A stretch of 54,528 bases of DNA, taken from positions 1 through 54,528 of the forward strand of contig JAIOSU010000194.1 of the NCBI GenBank assembly GCA_021107455.1, read 5' to 3'. The position numbers were made by a program, and so were the translations under genes. This DNA is from Clostridiales bacterium (lineage in GTDB: Bacteria; Bacillota; Clostridia; Peptostreptococcales; Acidaminobacteraceae). Positions 36,875-44,813 of this stretch are shown here, one piece after another; position 1 is the first letter of the stretch; every line of letters starts with the position of its first letter. The notes beneath the pieces were generated by a model. It was not told where the DNA came from. It saw only the letters and a list, made by a program, of their open reading frames with translations, and ran no database searches.

Positions 36875-37672
36875 TTATTCTTGCTCTTCAAATCCTACAA
36901 TACGACAGAATGCTGACTCACCATATTGGAATTTCCATGGGAAACAGCCAATGATCAATCTTTTGTTTGATAATTCATTGATTTGTCCACCAACGTTCTC
37001 AGCATGGATGATTTCGCCATACTTTTGTCCAAACATTTGAATGTGCATAGCTTGGTATTGCTCTGGCCATGGATAAACTTCATTTAATGTTTTTCCATAT
37101 TTCTTTTGGAAGAGTTCATCGCAAGCTTTTGCTTCGCCTGGCTCCCAGTCACGAATCTTAGTGTTCATTGGGTGATCCGCTGATCCACAGTCAACACCTA
37201 TCCAAGCGATTTCCATTTCTTGAGCCCATGCCATGAAATCAAGTGATGGACCAGGATGTCTAAGCATATATCTTCTTTCATCTGCTTCTGGTTGATCGAA
37301 ACCATACTTGTTGTAACCAGTGTTGATGATAAGAATATCACCTTTTTTGACTTCAACTCTATCCATGATATCTTGTGGTGTATAAATTCCAAAATCTTCT
37401 GCTTGATCGGATAAATCAACTACAACACCAGGACCACAAAGTTTTTCAAGTTCAAGTGAAGCAATGTCTCTACCTGAAGTATCGAAGTGAAGCGGTCCAT
37501 CAAGATGGGTACCTACGTGATTTGAGGTAGTGATCAATTGACCGTTCGCACCATTTGGAGACAATCTTTTAAAGAATTTCACTTGAAGTGGCTCATAAGT
37601 TGGCCATGGTGGTGTCAAGTGGCTCGTATTTACAGTTAAATCGTACATTTTAATTTTGTCCCAGAATTTCAT
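36875..37672 (-). CDS. Cyclase-family metal-dependent hydrolase
   Basis: A 265-residue member of the cyclase/kynurenine-formamidase-like family. The metal-binding signature is SNHVGTHLDGPLHFD (HxGTHxDxPxH) near residue 60, and GVDCGSADHP occurs near 175. Known members hydrolyse N-formyl amides, isatin lactam rings and similar bonds with Mn or Zn. It lies 35 bp after the DUF1116 gene and has a GGAGG site. In an operon with molybdenum hydroxylases and FdrA-like proteins it could open a hydroxylated heterocycle (inference). Confidence 0.85.
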   Translation of the reverse strand: MKFWDKIKMYDLTVNTSHLTPPWPTYEPLQVKFFKRLSPNGANGQLITTSNHVGTHLDGPLHFDTSGRDIASLELEKLCGPGVVVDLSDQAEDFGIYTPQDIMDRVEVKKGDILIINTGYNKYGFDQPEADERRYMLRHPGPSLDFMAWAQEMEIAWIGVDCGSADHPMNTKIRDWEPGEAKACDELFQKKYGKTLNEVYPWPEQYQAMHIQMFGQKYGEIIHAENVGGQINELSNKRLIIGCFPWKFQYGESAFCRIVGFEEQE

Positions 37673-37706
37673 ATGTTACCTCCTAAAGTTATAAGATGTG
37701 TGGTTA

Positions 37707-38969
37707 CTATTTAATGATACCCTCTGAAGTCATTTTATTAACAAAAGCTTCGAGTGCATCTTCAAAACATTTCATAGGTGGTCTAACAAGACCTGCTCCA
37801 ACCTGTCCAACACCTGGATCTTTATGTGCGATACCTGTGTTGATGATTGGTAATATTTGTGTTTCGATGACTTTACGGATGTCGATACCTGTTGGTGTTC
37901 CTCTAAAGTTCATTGAAGGCATCTTGTAAGCATCATTTTCTTCTTCTGTGATTTCATACATCATTGTAGTGTAATTGATCGCATCTTGAGGAGTACCGCC
38001 AACGAATTGAACGATTGCAGGCGCTGTAGCCATTGCAAATCCACCAAGACCAGAGGTTTCAGTGATGACTGAGTCACCGATATCCGGATTGGCATCATCA
38101 AGTGTGAAACCTGGGAAGAACAATCCATCTATGACTTCTGCAGGAGCAGTAAACCACTGATCGCCAAGGCCTGATACTCTAATACCGAACTCTGTACCAT
38201 TACGTGCCATTGTATATACAACTGTTGAATAAGGGATGTTGCCAACTGGATCCAAAGTACATTTTGCAGATGGCATTGTCAAGTTCAAGAAAAAGTGGTC
38301 ATTGGAATGCATGAATTTTAACACTTCGGCTTTATCTTCTGTACTGAAATCTGTAAGAACAATATATGGAGCAAACTCTCTGATGAAAAGAGAAGTGCCT
38401 GCCTTGTTTCTGTTGTGACCCTCATCACCCATTTGAACTACTTGCGCGATCATAGATTTTAAATCGAGTGGACCGTGCAATTCAAGAGCAGCTTTAAGCA
38501 CTGGATATAAAACATTCTCCATCCATTTGAGTCTAGTGATGACTTCTTCGCTGTATGCGCCATATCTCAAGACTTTTCCAAGTCCTTCATTCAAAGTACA
38601 GTACGCATAGTTGCCAAATGTTTCATTTTTGACGATCCATACTGGCATGCTGTATGTTGTTACACCAGCCATAGGACCAACTGCGTCATGATGGTGACAA
38701 GAGTCAAACTTGATTTCACCAGATGCAGCTAATTTGACAGCTTCCTCTTCATTGTTTGCAAGACCTTCATAAATCAAGCCACCTATTACAGCACCTTTAA
38801 GAGGTCCGCTCATGTTTTCCCACTTGATTGGTGGTCCCGCATGTAAAATTGTCTTTTTGTCCATACCTGGAATCATATCTTTAGCTACACCCAATCCAAT
38901 CAAGGTAGGTCTCGCTTTTTGAAGAGTGTTTAAAGCTTGTTCATTGGCTTTTCTAATTAATTCTTCCAC
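37707..38969 (-). CDS. ylbE: DUF1116 protein, YlbE-like
   Basis: A 420-residue protein of the DUF1116 family. Conserved segments are TILHAGPPIKWENMSGPLKGA near residue 45, CHHHDAVGPMAG near 90, MGDEGHNRN near 183, and PSMNFRGTPTGIDIRKV near 370. In E. coli, ylbE stands with fdrA and ylbF in the allantoin locus, and this set has been connected with oxamate carbamoyltransferase activity. The start is GTG 38969 with AAGGAG upstream. Here the same three families occur together in one operon, so a shared complex transferring a carbamoyl group is the best inference. Confidence 0.87.
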   Translation of the reverse strand: MEELIRKANEQALNTLQKARPTLIGLGVAKDMIPGMDKKTILHAGPPIKWENMSGPLKGAVIGGLIYEGLANNEEEAVKLAASGEIKFDSCHHHDAVGPMAGVTTYSMPVWIVKNETFGNYAYCTLNEGLGKVLRYGAYSEEVITRLKWMENVLYPVLKAALELHGPLDLKSMIAQVVQMGDEGHNRNKAGTSLFIREFAPYIVLTDFSTEDKAEVLKFMHSNDHFFLNLTMPSAKCTLDPVGNIPYSTVVYTMARNGTEFGIRVSGLGDQWFTAPAEVIDGLFFPGFTLDDANPDIGDSVITETSGLGGFAMATAPAIVQFVGGTPQDAINYTTMMYEITEEENDAYKMPSMNFRGTPTGIDIRKVIETQILPIINTGIAHKDPGVGQVGAGLVRPPMKCFEDALEAFVNKMTSEGIIK

Positions 38970-38986
38970 CTCATCATCTCCTTTGG

Positions 38987-39166
38987 TTATTTATTTGATT
39001 TCAATTTATCAAGTAAGGCAACGAGTTTTGCATTGCCGCCTGCACGTGGTCTCCAATCCATCTGAACCACCGGAACTTCTTGTTTCTTAAGATCCTTTGA
39101 AAAAGATTCAAGCCCCATATTGATGACTTTCAAGTCTTGGCTGAATAAACGATCGATTCTATTCAT
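38987..39166 (-). CDS. 59-residue protein between DUF1116 and FdrA genes
   Basis: A small ORF with ATG 39166 one base after the fdrA stop, AAAGGAG six bases before it, and a TAA at 38987. The sequence begins MNRIDRLFSQDLKVINMGLE and contains VVQMDWRPRAGGN, then a Lys/Leu-rich end. I recall a similar stretch (VIN-GL-F, V--V-WRPPAGG) fused to larger FdrA/DUF1116-type proteins in other bacteria, so this is probably a free-standing domain of the same complex. Its ribosome site, position and lack of any gap make it a real gene. Function is unknown. Confidence 0.8.
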   Translation of the reverse strand: MNRIDRLFSQDLKVINMGLESFSKDLKKQEVPVVQMDWRPRAGGNAKLVALLDKLKSNK

Positions 39167-39167
39167 C

Positions 39168-40721
39168 TTAAGCTCCTTTCTTATTCAGTTGATCCATGAT
39201 TTTTTGAACAAGACGAACGGCTTGTGCGTTTGAAGGCATTACTATGAATCCTTCAGCCTCAAGTACGCTTTGTGATGCTTTCAAATCTTGAGGATCACCC
39301 TCTGTTCCTGTGATAGATGCAACGTAAATCACATTGTTGTCAAGTTTCTTATTCACTTCATGAATGGCATCTGCAACTTCTTTTGCAGGATTTTCATGTG
39401 AACCGTAACCCAAGACTACATCTACAAGTACAACAGCGACATCATTTGCAATGTCAGTCTTGAAACGATCAGATCTGGTTGAAGGATCGATCATCGGGTG
39501 AGGTCTTCCTACTGTGAACTGATCTTCACCTAGGTCAAGACATACATGCCCAGAAAGTGTGGTTAAATTCTCAATGGCGTATTCAGGAGAGAGAGGAATA
39601 TTGGAATAAATGCCTCCAAATGATTGACCAAGCATTTTCATTGCTTCATCTGCCAAGGTTCCCCCTGTGAATAAACCTCTGAAATATTTTTGCTCAGGTT
39701 TCAGTGCTGCTACTTTTGAAGTCACAACCTTATCAATTGCTTCATCCGATAATGAGAATCCGGTGAAATCCACTGGTGTCTCTCCTTTTGCAAGAGCCAC
39801 AGCTTTGTATGCTGCATCTTCCAGAGTCAGACATGGATATGCTCCAGCAGCTTTGATTGCCTCGATGTCTCCACCAATGAAATCTACTACAACGGGTTTC
39901 TTTGTCTCGGAGACTTTACCCAGAATTTTCTCTGCTACTTCAGGTGATGGCGGTTTAGAAATCAATACGATAACCTCTGTGGACTCATCTCTCATCAGTG
40001 CTTCAAAACCTTGTAGCATCATCAATCCACCAATTTCAGATTTAAGATCACGGCCACCGGTTCCGATAACTTGCGATAAACCTGAACCAAGTTTATCAAT
40101 CAAAGTGCTCACTTCTTGAGTTCCAGTTCCTGACGCTCCAACGATTCCAATAGGTCCTTTTTTGACAACATTTGCGAATGCGAGTGGTACACCATTTATA
40201 ATAGCGGTTCCACAGTCCGGTCCCATCATCAAAAGTCCTTTATCAACAGCTTTTTGTTTGAGTCTAAGTTCAGCTTCAACAGATACGTTGTCTGAAAAAA
40301 GCATAACGTGCAAATCGTTATCAAGCAGTCTTGATACTTCACCTTCTGCATACTGACCTGCAATTGATACAACAGCCATGTTTGCCTCCGGCATCATCTC
40401 AAGCGCGGACTTGATTGTGGCCGGTCTGTAATCACTACCTGCTGAAGACTTTTTCTCCTTCAAAAGTCCATTGACACGTTCCACAACTTGCTCCATAATC
40501 GCTTCGTCAACCACATCTGCTGAGATGAAGAAGTCATTAGGAGAAAGTTCATCTAGTTTCTCACTGCCAAGTCCTAAATTGTTCGACAGTTCTTTGTTCA
40601 AATCGGTACCCATTCCCACCATGACATCTTTGACACCTTCAATATTTTTGACTTCTTTGGAAATCAACATAAGTGTCACGGAATCATAGTAAGAATTTTT
40701 TCGGACCTCATAACAAATCAT
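39168..40721 (-). CDS. fdrA: FdrA-family protein, acyl-CoA-synthetase-like
   Basis: A 517-residue protein related to E. coli FdrA and to the alpha subunit of succinyl-CoA synthetase. It starts with NSYYDSVTLMLISKEV, carries a nucleotide/CoA-binding-like glycine motif GIVGASGTGTQEVSTL near residue 195, GTGGRDLKSEIGG near 220 and LDLGEDQFTVGRPHPMIDP near 395. FdrA proteins are part of the allantoin-catabolic gene set and have been linked to oxamate carbamoyl transfer with YlbE and YlbF. The ATG follows AAAGGAGG. It lies 24 bp after the DUF2877 gene in the same operon. Confidence 0.9.
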   Translation of the reverse strand: MICYEVRKNSYYDSVTLMLISKEVKNIEGVKDVMVGMGTDLNKELSNNLGLGSEKLDELSPNDFFISADVVDEAIMEQVVERVNGLLKEKKSSAGSDYRPATIKSALEMMPEANMAVVSIAGQYAEGEVSRLLDNDLHVMLFSDNVSVEAELRLKQKAVDKGLLMMGPDCGTAIINGVPLAFANVVKKGPIGIVGASGTGTQEVSTLIDKLGSGLSQVIGTGGRDLKSEIGGLMMLQGFEALMRDESTEVIVLISKPPSPEVAEKILGKVSETKKPVVVDFIGGDIEAIKAAGAYPCLTLEDAAYKAVALAKGETPVDFTGFSLSDEAIDKVVTSKVAALKPEQKYFRGLFTGGTLADEAMKMLGQSFGGIYSNIPLSPEYAIENLTTLSGHVCLDLGEDQFTVGRPHPMIDPSTRSDRFKTDIANDVAVVLVDVVLGYGSHENPAKEVADAIHEVNKKLDNNVIYVASITGTEGDPQDLKASQSVLEAEGFIVMPSNAQAVRLVQKIMDQLNKKGA

Positions 40722-40745
40722 GATTTAGCCTCCTTTATTCATAAA

Positions 40746-41666
40746 TTAGTATTTGCTTAACACCATGGCGCAGTACACTCCGAGCAAGAAATCCGCACCA
40801 GAGGTCGCACCATTGGCCAACACTCGTTTAACCAGAAATTCAAAATTTAAATTGTTACTTATAAAAAGTGATTGAACCACTTTCAAATGATTTTCGGATG
40901 CTCTTCCAAGTGCAACTTGCTTCAGCATCGTTTCACTTACTTTTGTTGTGCGATTGATCGAGAACCTGTAAACATTTTGAGCGAAATCTTCAGTGGCTTC
41001 CATGGAATCTTCACCCATCATTGCACTGGCAATATAAGTTAAGATTACGCCAGTTAAAAAATCATCAGTAGAAGGTGTCAAGCCCGGACCAAATCCGATA
41101 AACTTCGGAAGCCAATCCACAACCTCGTTGAAAGCCTTACGATCAAGACATTTGAGAATTTCTACGAAGACTTCCTGTATGAACTCACAATAAGTGTTCA
41201 TTCTAAGTCCACAAGTTTTTAACCCTAGTCCTTTATACCTTTCAACTGAATCCAATAAAGGTAATATGCCACTCGTCTCGCCACGTTCACACAAAATATC
41301 TCTCAAAAGATTCAGTTTAGTGATTTGCTCCTCTAGATGAAGACCTTTTCCTTTGAGCATCAGAACACAAGGCGTCACAGAAGCATTTGAAAAATCAAGT
41401 TGCATCTGGCTATGAACAAATGTCATTCCACTGGTTGTGATTTCAACCTCGTCATTTGCTAGAACATTTCTAAAACTCGATGATCTGCCAGCTATAACAA
41501 CACTCATTGGTGCCAAATCCTTGTTTTCAGTCAGGAGAGTTATAAGTTCACCAGAATCATCCATAAGATTGATCGCTTCTTTAAATATAGAGTGAACAAC
41601 GTATTTGTTCGATCTGCTGCGAGCGAAGTGATCCTTAAGCTCTTTGGAAATTCTAATTGCGTTCAT
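40746..41666 (-). CDS. ylbF: DUF2877 protein, YlbF-like
   Basis: A 306-residue protein whose signature is GFGPGLTPSTDDFLTGVI near residue 190, characteristic of DUF2877, with GATSGADFLLGVYCA near the C-terminus. E. coli YlbF belongs to this family and is encoded with FdrA and YlbE. It follows the PucR regulator gene by 10 bp and is the first of the three. Ribosome site GTGGGGG precedes ATG 41666. The role within a carbamoyltransferase-like complex is inferred from this conserved trio. Confidence 0.85.
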   Translation of the reverse strand: MNAIRISKELKDHFARSRSNKYVVHSIFKEAINLMDDSGELITLLTENKDLAPMSVVIAGRSSSFRNVLANDEVEITTSGMTFVHSQMQLDFSNASVTPCVLMLKGKGLHLEEQITKLNLLRDILCERGETSGILPLLDSVERYKGLGLKTCGLRMNTYCEFIQEVFVEILKCLDRKAFNEVVDWLPKFIGFGPGLTPSTDDFLTGVILTYIASAMMGEDSMEATEDFAQNVYRFSINRTTKVSETMLKQVALGRASENHLKVVQSLFISNNLNFEFLVKRVLANGATSGADFLLGVYCAMVLSKY

Positions 41667-41676
41667 AGCGCCCCCA

Positions 41677-43377
41677 CTATTTCTTAATTAAGTCCAATTT
41701 GATAACATCCATTATTTTTATAGCTATATGCACATTGAGTGATACATCGGGATTACTGAAATCAATATTTCCAATTTCTTTGATCCGTTGCATACGATAT
41801 ATCACTGTATTGTAATGCGTATACATTTCTTCAGATACCTTTTTGAGATTGCATCCACAGGAATAGTACATCTTAAGGGTATTTAGGAGCTCAGCATCCT
41901 TGTCCCTGTCGTAGTTGACTATAGGACCAAGGACTTCCATGAAAAACTGAACAAGTTCCGGTTGAATGCTTTCATTGGATAGAATTCTATATATGCCCAA
42001 ATCATCAAAATGAAGTGCATTTTGATCTGAATTGCTGAGTTCCAGTTTGTGAATAGCTCGTTCCGATTCTTTGTAGCTTTTATGAAGCATGCCTAGTGGC
42101 GAATAAACTCGACCTATTCCAATGTGTATCTTTTTGTCGATGTTTTCAAATTTTGCAAAATTTGTTAATTCCTTGGAAAAAGAAATCATGTCATTTTTGC
42201 TTTCTTCAGGAGAGGCATACGGATCAAAACTGAGTAAAAATATGACTCTGTCACTTTTATTTCCGTAAAGTAGCGCGCCCTTATAATGTCTTTGCATCCT
42301 CTCAACAACACTGACCAGTTTAGAGTTAAGCTGCTTCATGATTTGAGTGTTGTTTGGAGTCATTCTTACATCATATGGAGCGTCCACTGTTTTAACCAAT
42401 ACCACACCGTGTGCTTTGTTTCTATCAAAATCAAAATAATTGGATTTTTCGATTGCCCTCTGTTGTTGACTCTCTTGGGGCGATAACAATTCCTCGATAA
42501 ATTCAATCTTATGTTTGTTTTCATTCTCATAAATAGATAATTTTTTTGTTGAATGGAGTGCAATAAGTGATACTGCTGCCTGAATCATGAATAAAGTCTT
42601 CTCTTCGACTTTCTCATCAATATTCCAAATGATGACCTGCCCGTAAAGGACTTCTTCCGAGAAAATCGGAATCATCAAACGCTTCACCGGATGACCATCT
42701 ATAACATCCACAGCTGTTTCAATACCTTGGTCTTTATAAATTCTTCTGAATTTATCAGTACGTTTAAAAAGCATTTTGTTGACAATTTCTTCGATTTCAC
42801 CTTCAAGTTCTTGATTTGAACTTATGACGAAATCCTTGAACAATTCTTCTGTGATTGCCACCGGAGCCGAAACGACCTCCCCAATCATGTCGCATATCTC
42901 CCTCAAATCGCCACCCCTAAGCATGATATCTTTGAGTTGATTGTTGAATGCGTCAATTTGGATCAGCAAATTGGTCTGGTTGCTAACTACTGTAGTAAGA
43001 ACAGAAGTGATCAAATCACCGAAAGATATATCCATTGGTATCTTAATAATTGGAAATCCTAACTGATCTGAAAGTGTGATGACTGATGCAGGCAATTCTT
43101 CGATATAACGTTTCATTTTGATTCCAAGTCCAGCGACTCCGATTTCATGCATTTTCGGAATCAGTTCATTTAACTTGAAAACATTGTCTTTTATTGAATA
43201 TGCAGTAGTAAGTAAGAGTTCTCCAGGTTGAAGCCACTGGACGATGTCGGGAACTTCCATGACATTGACTTTGGTAACCGGTCTCGACAGGCCGTTTGAA
43301 CCACTAATAACTTCACACCCCTCAAAAGCTTCAAGAGAAATAATTTCGCTCAGTCGAACTCCCATTTTATTTTGCAT
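41677..43377 (-). CDS. PucR-family transcriptional regulator
   Basis: A 566-residue regulator. The N-terminal PucR domain starts GVRLSEIISLEAFEGCEVISG and includes VPDIVQWLQPGELLLTTAY. The middle part has a CdaR/GGDEF-like region (KIHIGIGRVYSPLGMLHKSY). The C-terminal helix-turn-helix contains LKMYYSCGCNLKKVSEEMYT. B. subtilis PucR activates purine catabolism genes with allantoin-type effectors. ATG 43377 has GGGAGG seven bases upstream and is preferred to the in-frame codon at 43395. It heads the catabolic operon and shares an upstream motif with the hydroxylase operon (43468 and 48519). Confidence 0.92.
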   Translation of the reverse strand: MQNKMGVRLSEIISLEAFEGCEVISGSNGLSRPVTKVNVMEVPDIVQWLQPGELLLTTAYSIKDNVFKLNELIPKMHEIGVAGLGIKMKRYIEELPASVITLSDQLGFPIIKIPMDISFGDLITSVLTTVVSNQTNLLIQIDAFNNQLKDIMLRGGDLREICDMIGEVVSAPVAITEELFKDFVISSNQELEGEIEEIVNKMLFKRTDKFRRIYKDQGIETAVDVIDGHPVKRLMIPIFSEEVLYGQVIIWNIDEKVEEKTLFMIQAAVSLIALHSTKKLSIYENENKHKIEFIEELLSPQESQQQRAIEKSNYFDFDRNKAHGVVLVKTVDAPYDVRMTPNNTQIMKQLNSKLVSVVERMQRHYKGALLYGNKSDRVIFLLSFDPYASPEESKNDMISFSKELTNFAKFENIDKKIHIGIGRVYSPLGMLHKSYKESERAIHKLELSNSDQNALHFDDLGIYRILSNESIQPELVQFFMEVLGPIVNYDRDKDAELLNTLKMYYSCGCNLKKVSEEMYTHYNTVIYRMQRIKEIGNIDFSNPDVSLNVHIAIKIMDVIKLDLIKK

Positions 43378-43467
43378 GATTATACCTCCCAACAATATTA
43401 TACTAAATATTCTGTGTTCTTTTTATACTATTTATTGTTGTTGAGATACAATGTTTTGTGTAATATT

Positions 43468-43483
43468 TCATTATTGTTGTAAT
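43468..43483. promoter_or_regulatory. Motif shared with the hydroxylase promoter, copy 1
   Basis: TCATTATTGTTGTAAT lies 91 bp upstream of the PucR gene start. A close relative, TCATTATTGTAAT, occurs at 48519-48531 before the molybdenum hydroxylase operon. It could be the PucR site. Two occurrences in AT-rich DNA give only weak support. Confidence 0.3.
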
Positions 43484-43496
43484 CAACTAACAAATT

Positions 43497-43521
43497 ATGC
43501 CGGTAAGCTGCTTACCGGCAT
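43497..43521 (-). terminator. Hairpin after the purine permease gene
   Basis: ATGCCGGTAAG and CTTACCGGCAT form a perfect 11-bp stem around a three-base loop, 27 bp past the permease stop. The following bases on the minus strand (AATTTGTTAG) are only moderately T-rich. A terminator that separates the permease from the PucR gene is likely. Confidence 0.6.
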
Positions 43522-43547
43522 AATAGATTAACGAGAAGCGTACTTCA

Positions 43548-44780
43548 TTATTCTGGTAAAACTACGTTTAAGAAAATGCCGACGATTGCTGCTAGTGCCA
43601 TACCTTCAATATTGAGAGATAATGCGCCTATGTTGATCGGAAGCACCGCTCCACCAAGTCCTAAAACGACTATGACAGCCGCGATGATCAAGTTTCTAGA
43701 TTTGTTGAAATCCACTTGGTTTTCAACAAGTGTTCTAGCGCCGATAGCTGCGATCATACCGAAAAGAATTATAGAGATACCACCAATTACTGCTGTTGGG
43801 ATAGTTCCAATCAGTGCGCCTAATTTAGGTACAAGACCTAAAATTATTGCAAATACGGCTGCGACTCACATAATCTTTGGATCCCAAGCTTTTGTAAGTG
43901 CCAAAACGCCTGTATTCTCAGAGTAAGTAGTATTCGCAGGTCCACCAAACATTGCTGAAACTGATGTTGCAAGACCATCACCAAGAAGTGTTCTGGATAA
44001 ACCAGGCTTTTTGATAAAGTCTTTCTCTACAGTTGCGCCAATTGCTACGACGTCACCGATGTGCTCAACCATTGTAGCAAGAGCTATAGGTGCTACCGTC
44101 AATATGGCATCGAAATTGAATTTAGCAAGTGTAAATGCAGGAATTCCAAAGAATGCCGCGTCATTAATCGGAGAGAAATCAATCAAGCCGAATACTGCAG
44201 CAATGATATAAGATCCAATCAAACCTATGATTACAGGAATAACTTTTAAGAAACCCTTTGCAAATACACTGACGACAGTTACGATTGTAAATGCAACGAT
44301 AGCAAGCAACCAGTTCTCTGAAGCCATTCCAACTGCAGTAGGTGCAAGCTTAAGACCGATAACAAGAATGATCGGACCTGTAACTATTGGTGGGAAAAAT
44401 TTGATGATTCTATCAGTACCGAAAACTTGCATCAAACCTGCAAGAATCAGGTAGATGATACCGGCGACAACAATGCCGCCTCGCGCATAATCAAGTCCGT
44501 GACTGCTTGCCACAGCGAGCATTGGTGCAATGAATGCAAATGAAGATCCTAAGAATGCAGGTACCATACCACCTGTTACAAGGTGGAATAAAAGTGTACC
44601 TACACCGGCCAAGAACAGTGATACTGAAACGTCAAGACCTGTGATGATTGGAACAAGTACAGTAGCACCAAACATTGTAAATGCGTGCTGTAAGCCCAAT
44701 GTAAGCATTTTTGGTGTTCCGAGTGCTGTTACATCAGTAATTGCGTGCTTATTTACTGAATGCTCATCTTTTTTAGACAT
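43548..44780 (-). pseudogene. Uracil/xanthine permease (NCS2 family), interrupted by TGA
   Basis: One reading frame of 411 codons contains a single TGA at 43868-43866. Before it, 304 residues resemble NCS2 nucleobase permeases (LTLGLQHAFTMFGATVLVPI, the substrate-site loop ATMVEHIGDVVAIG and MFGGPANTTYSENTGV). After it VAAVFAIILGLVPKLGALI, then TAVIGGISIILFGMIAAIGA and a tail to 43548 complete the usual fold. Relatives often have Arg at the stop position, so a CGA-to-TGA change would explain it. Purine uptake fits the PucR and dehydrogenase neighbours. Loss of the last four or so membrane segments would destroy transport unless the stop is read through or is a sequence error. Ribosome site GGGGAGGGG. 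Confidence 0.85.
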
Positions 44781-44813
44781 AAAACCCCTCCCCTTAATTA
44801 AATAGCTTCTCCG

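Noticed and set aside
39667-40119. 150-codon open frame antisense to fdrA
   Set aside because: Shadow of fdrA with a composition typical of reverse-frame translation and no recognisable domain.
43378-43547. Purine or xanthine riboswitch near the permease or PucR genes
   Set aside because: The only strong structure is the 11-bp hairpin after the permease. I do not see the conserved loops of a purine riboswitch, and the permease itself has a leader of only 33 bp.
43866-43868. Selenocysteine at the TGA of the purine permease
   Set aside because: Nucleobase permeases are not known selenoproteins, relatives do not have Cys at this position, and the hairpin downstream lacks a G at the start of its loop as expected for a bacterial SECIS.
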